The position numbers were made by a program, and so were the translations under genes. From NCBI GenBank assembly GCA_029939135.1, contig JAOZTP010000003.1:1-35672 (forward strand): DNA of 35,672 nt, read 5' to 3'. Below, piece after piece: positions 34,625-35,672 of this stretch (the first letter of the stretch is position 1; each line of letters starts with the position of its first letter). This DNA is from Desulfobacterales bacterium. Lineage in GTDB: Bacteria > Desulfobacterota > Desulfobacteria > Desulfobacterales > JAFDMD01. The notes below the pieces were generated by a model. It saw only the letters and a list, made by a program, of their open reading frames with translations, had not been told where the DNA came from and searched no databases.

Positions 34625-34649
34625 TCTTTTTTTAGAAGGGATAAACAAT

Positions 34650-34808
34650 ATGTTTCCATTTTGTTTTGAATGGGTTTGGGATATGTCTCATATAGTGTTC
34701 ATGGGCGGTTTATGGTATGCTTTGGGAATAGTCGGAGCGGGTTTAACATACTGCATTGTAAAAGCCGCAAAAGAATCGTCCGATAATCATAGCAATGGCG
34801 ATCATTAA
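34650..34808 (+). CDS. 52-residue single-span membrane protein at the end of the qrc operon
   Basis: This ORF is too short for the supplied track. It starts at an ATG preceded by GAAGGG at about eight bases, 25 bases after qrcD. The product reads MFPFCFEWVWDMSHIVFMGG, then WYALGIVGAGLTYCIVKAAK and a hydrophilic, His-containing tail. That gives one or two membrane spans with a cytoplasmic end. Similar tiny proteins with WVW-x-x-SHIVFMG and LTYCIVKA patterns occur, as far as I recall, beside quinone-interacting redox complexes in sulfate reducers. It may be an accessory or assembly subunit of Qrc. Coding is supported by position, ribosome-binding site and composition; the role is inferred. Confidence 0.7.
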   Translation: MFPFCFEWVWDMSHIVFMGGLWYALGIVGAGLTYCIVKAAKESSDNHSNGDH

Positions 34809-34824
34809 AAATAAATTTTTTGTA

Positions 34825-34848
34825 TAGGATATAACCGGTTATATCCTA
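34825..34848. terminator. 24-bp perfect palindrome after the qrc operon
   Basis: TAGGATATAACC is followed directly by its reverse complement, with no loop, 17 bases after the last stop of the operon. An AT-rich and then T-rich stretch follows. It is a terminator candidate or an operator for the downstream gene. Confidence 0.45.
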
Positions 34849-35026
34849 ATATTATTTATAATAATTCTTTTTCCATCTTCAAAGGCTTTGCTTCTCTTTT
34901 TACTTTCTTGAAAATTTTTTCTGCGTTCTTAACGGTTCCGATTTTTGCTTCTGATCCTTGTTTCTCAATTATTTTATAATATTTTTATAATAAAGGGCTT
35001 AAGCGTTTTTTAAAGGTGAACATATA

Positions 35027-35050
35027 ATGGTTTTAAAGCATGACTTTTAA
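35027..35050 (+). promoter_or_regulatory. Seven-codon leader ORF overlapping the pilM-like start
   Basis: The good ribosome-binding site AAAGGTG at 35012-35018 is eight bases before an ATG at 35027 encoding MVLKHDF and a stop at 35048. The pilM-like ATG at 35040 lies inside it in another frame, so reinitiation may couple them. Confidence 0.35.
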
Positions 35051-35672
35051 TATTTTAAATGGGAGATTATATAACGGCTTTTATATAGGAGATAGACAAA
35101 TAGTCGTTTGCCAGCTTGCAAAAAGCAGAAAAGGCTTTAGTCTTAAAAAAATTCTTTTTTTTGAAATAGAGCCGGAACTTATAGATAGAAAAGGAGTTAT
35201 AACGGAGCCGACGCGTTTGGCTTATCTGATAAAAAAAGGGTTTTCCGATAATAATTTCAAACCTAAAAAAGCGGCGTTAAGTTTGGGGGGATTTTTTGTA
35301 AGCTTTAAAAAAGTATTAATAGAAAACCCTTTGGATACTGATTTGAAAAAGCGGGTATTTGCGGAAGCGCAAAAGCATATTCCTTTTGATTTAAAAGAGG
35401 CTTATTTTGATTTTAATATGTTAGAAACAGGCGATAACAAAGGGAAAGCAAAAGAGGCTCTGATTGTTGCGGCAAAAAAGGATATTGTAGATTCTTATAT
35501 TCTGCTTTTAAAAAAAATATCGGTTGAGCCTACGGTTATAGACGTTGATATTTTTGCTTTATATAATGCTTATATATTAAATTACGGAATATCGGATAGA
35601 ATAATTCTTCTTATGGATATTAATTATAAAAGAACTCTTTTTATTATTATAAAAGGTAAATATCCTTTATGT
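35040..35672 (+). CDS. PilM-like type IV pilus / type II secretion assembly protein (3' end beyond window)
   Basis: The frame is open from an ATG at 35040 to the right edge, 211 codons, and is missing from the track because it has no stop here. The start YIGDRQIVVCQL fits the phosphate-binding strand of actin-like PilM/GspL proteins. KPKKAALSLGGFFVSFKKVLIEN, then DLKKRVFAEAQKHIPFDLKEAYFDF, and ALIVAAKKDIVDSYILLLKK match PilM in order. PilM is a cytoplasmic protein linking PilN/PilO to the pilus motor; PilN and PilO genes would be expected just downstream. Good homology pattern but partial, so the subfamily is open. Confidence 0.75.
   Translation, partial: MTFNILNGRLYNGFYIGDRQIVVCQLAKSRKGFSLKKILFFEIEPELIDRKGVITEPTRLAYLIKKGFSDNNFKPKKAALSLGGFFVSFKKVLIENPLDTDLKKRVFAEAQKHIPFDLKEAYFDFNMLETGDNKGKAKEALIVAAKKDIVDSYILLLKKISVEPTVIDVDIFALYNAYILNYGISDRIILLMDINYKRTLFIIIKGKYPLC

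Noticed and set aside
34861-34985. Minus-strand open frame reading EKQGSEAKIGTVKNAEKIF
   Set aside because: It has no usable start codon or ribosome-binding site, and a stop lies a few codons upstream; it is Lys-rich like random AT-rich sequence.

Overview
The window is about 35.7 kb of AT-rich DNA (roughly 38% GC by eye) from a Gram-negative, anaerobic bacterium. The best lineage clue is a complete qrcABCD-type operon (multihaem cytochrome c, molybdopterin-family subunit, ferredoxin-type Fe-S protein, NrfD-like membrane subunit). This quinone reductase is known from sulfate-reducing Desulfobacterota (former Deltaproteobacteria). The fused acyl-CoA mutase IcmF, EtfBA, a TRAP transporter and the start of a pilM-like gene fit such an organism. 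The exact taxon cannot be fixed from sequence alone.

Layout. 1-2.9 kb: 3' part of icmF, open at the left edge. 2.9-4.2 kb: an accessory patch with a Phd/YefM-PIN toxin-antitoxin pair and a gene split by a frameshift. 4.2-8.4 kb (+): etfB, etfA, rimO and dut. 8.5-13.2 kb (-): a YgeY-type M20 hydrolase followed by TRAP genes dctP-dctQ-dctM. 13.4-15.8 kb (+): a long RelA/SpoT enzyme and a 43-codon ORF that repeats the end of its ACT domain. 15.8-16.2 kb (-): a DUF2442 gene coupled to a decayed DUF4160 partner. 16.3-18.2 kb (-): alkD-argJ. 18.5-26.3 kb (+): one 2,591-residue secreted fibre-like protein with about 16 repeats and an S74 chaperone domain. 26.3-27.3 kb: aroQ (+) convergent with a nitroreductase gene (-). 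27.3-27.9 kb: a repeat-rich gene-free stretch ending at tRNA-Leu(UAA). 28.1-29.5 kb: a polytopic membrane protein gene interrupted by a frameshift at a slippery sequence. 29.6-34.8 kb (+): qrcABCD plus a 52-residue membrane protein. 35.0 kb to the edge: the start of a pilM-like gene.

How the parts fit. IcmF interconverts branched and straight butyryl-CoA, and EtfBA can take electrons from acyl-CoA dehydrogenation. Qrc passes periplasmic electrons to menaquinone. The TRAP transporter and M20 hydrolase may import and cleave one organic substrate. The rest is housekeeping: translation (rimO, tRNA), nucleotide pool (dut), stringent response, arginine and shikimate pathways, and alkylation repair.

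Most notable are three things. The first is the giant S74 fibre protein with a pilin-like head and no phage genes nearby. The second is a family of palindromic elements of about 140 bp, with full, shrunken and arm-only copies at 5.1, 9.9, 10.6 and 27.3-27.6 kb. The third is a set of decayed or frameshifted small genes, several of them not in the ORF track.
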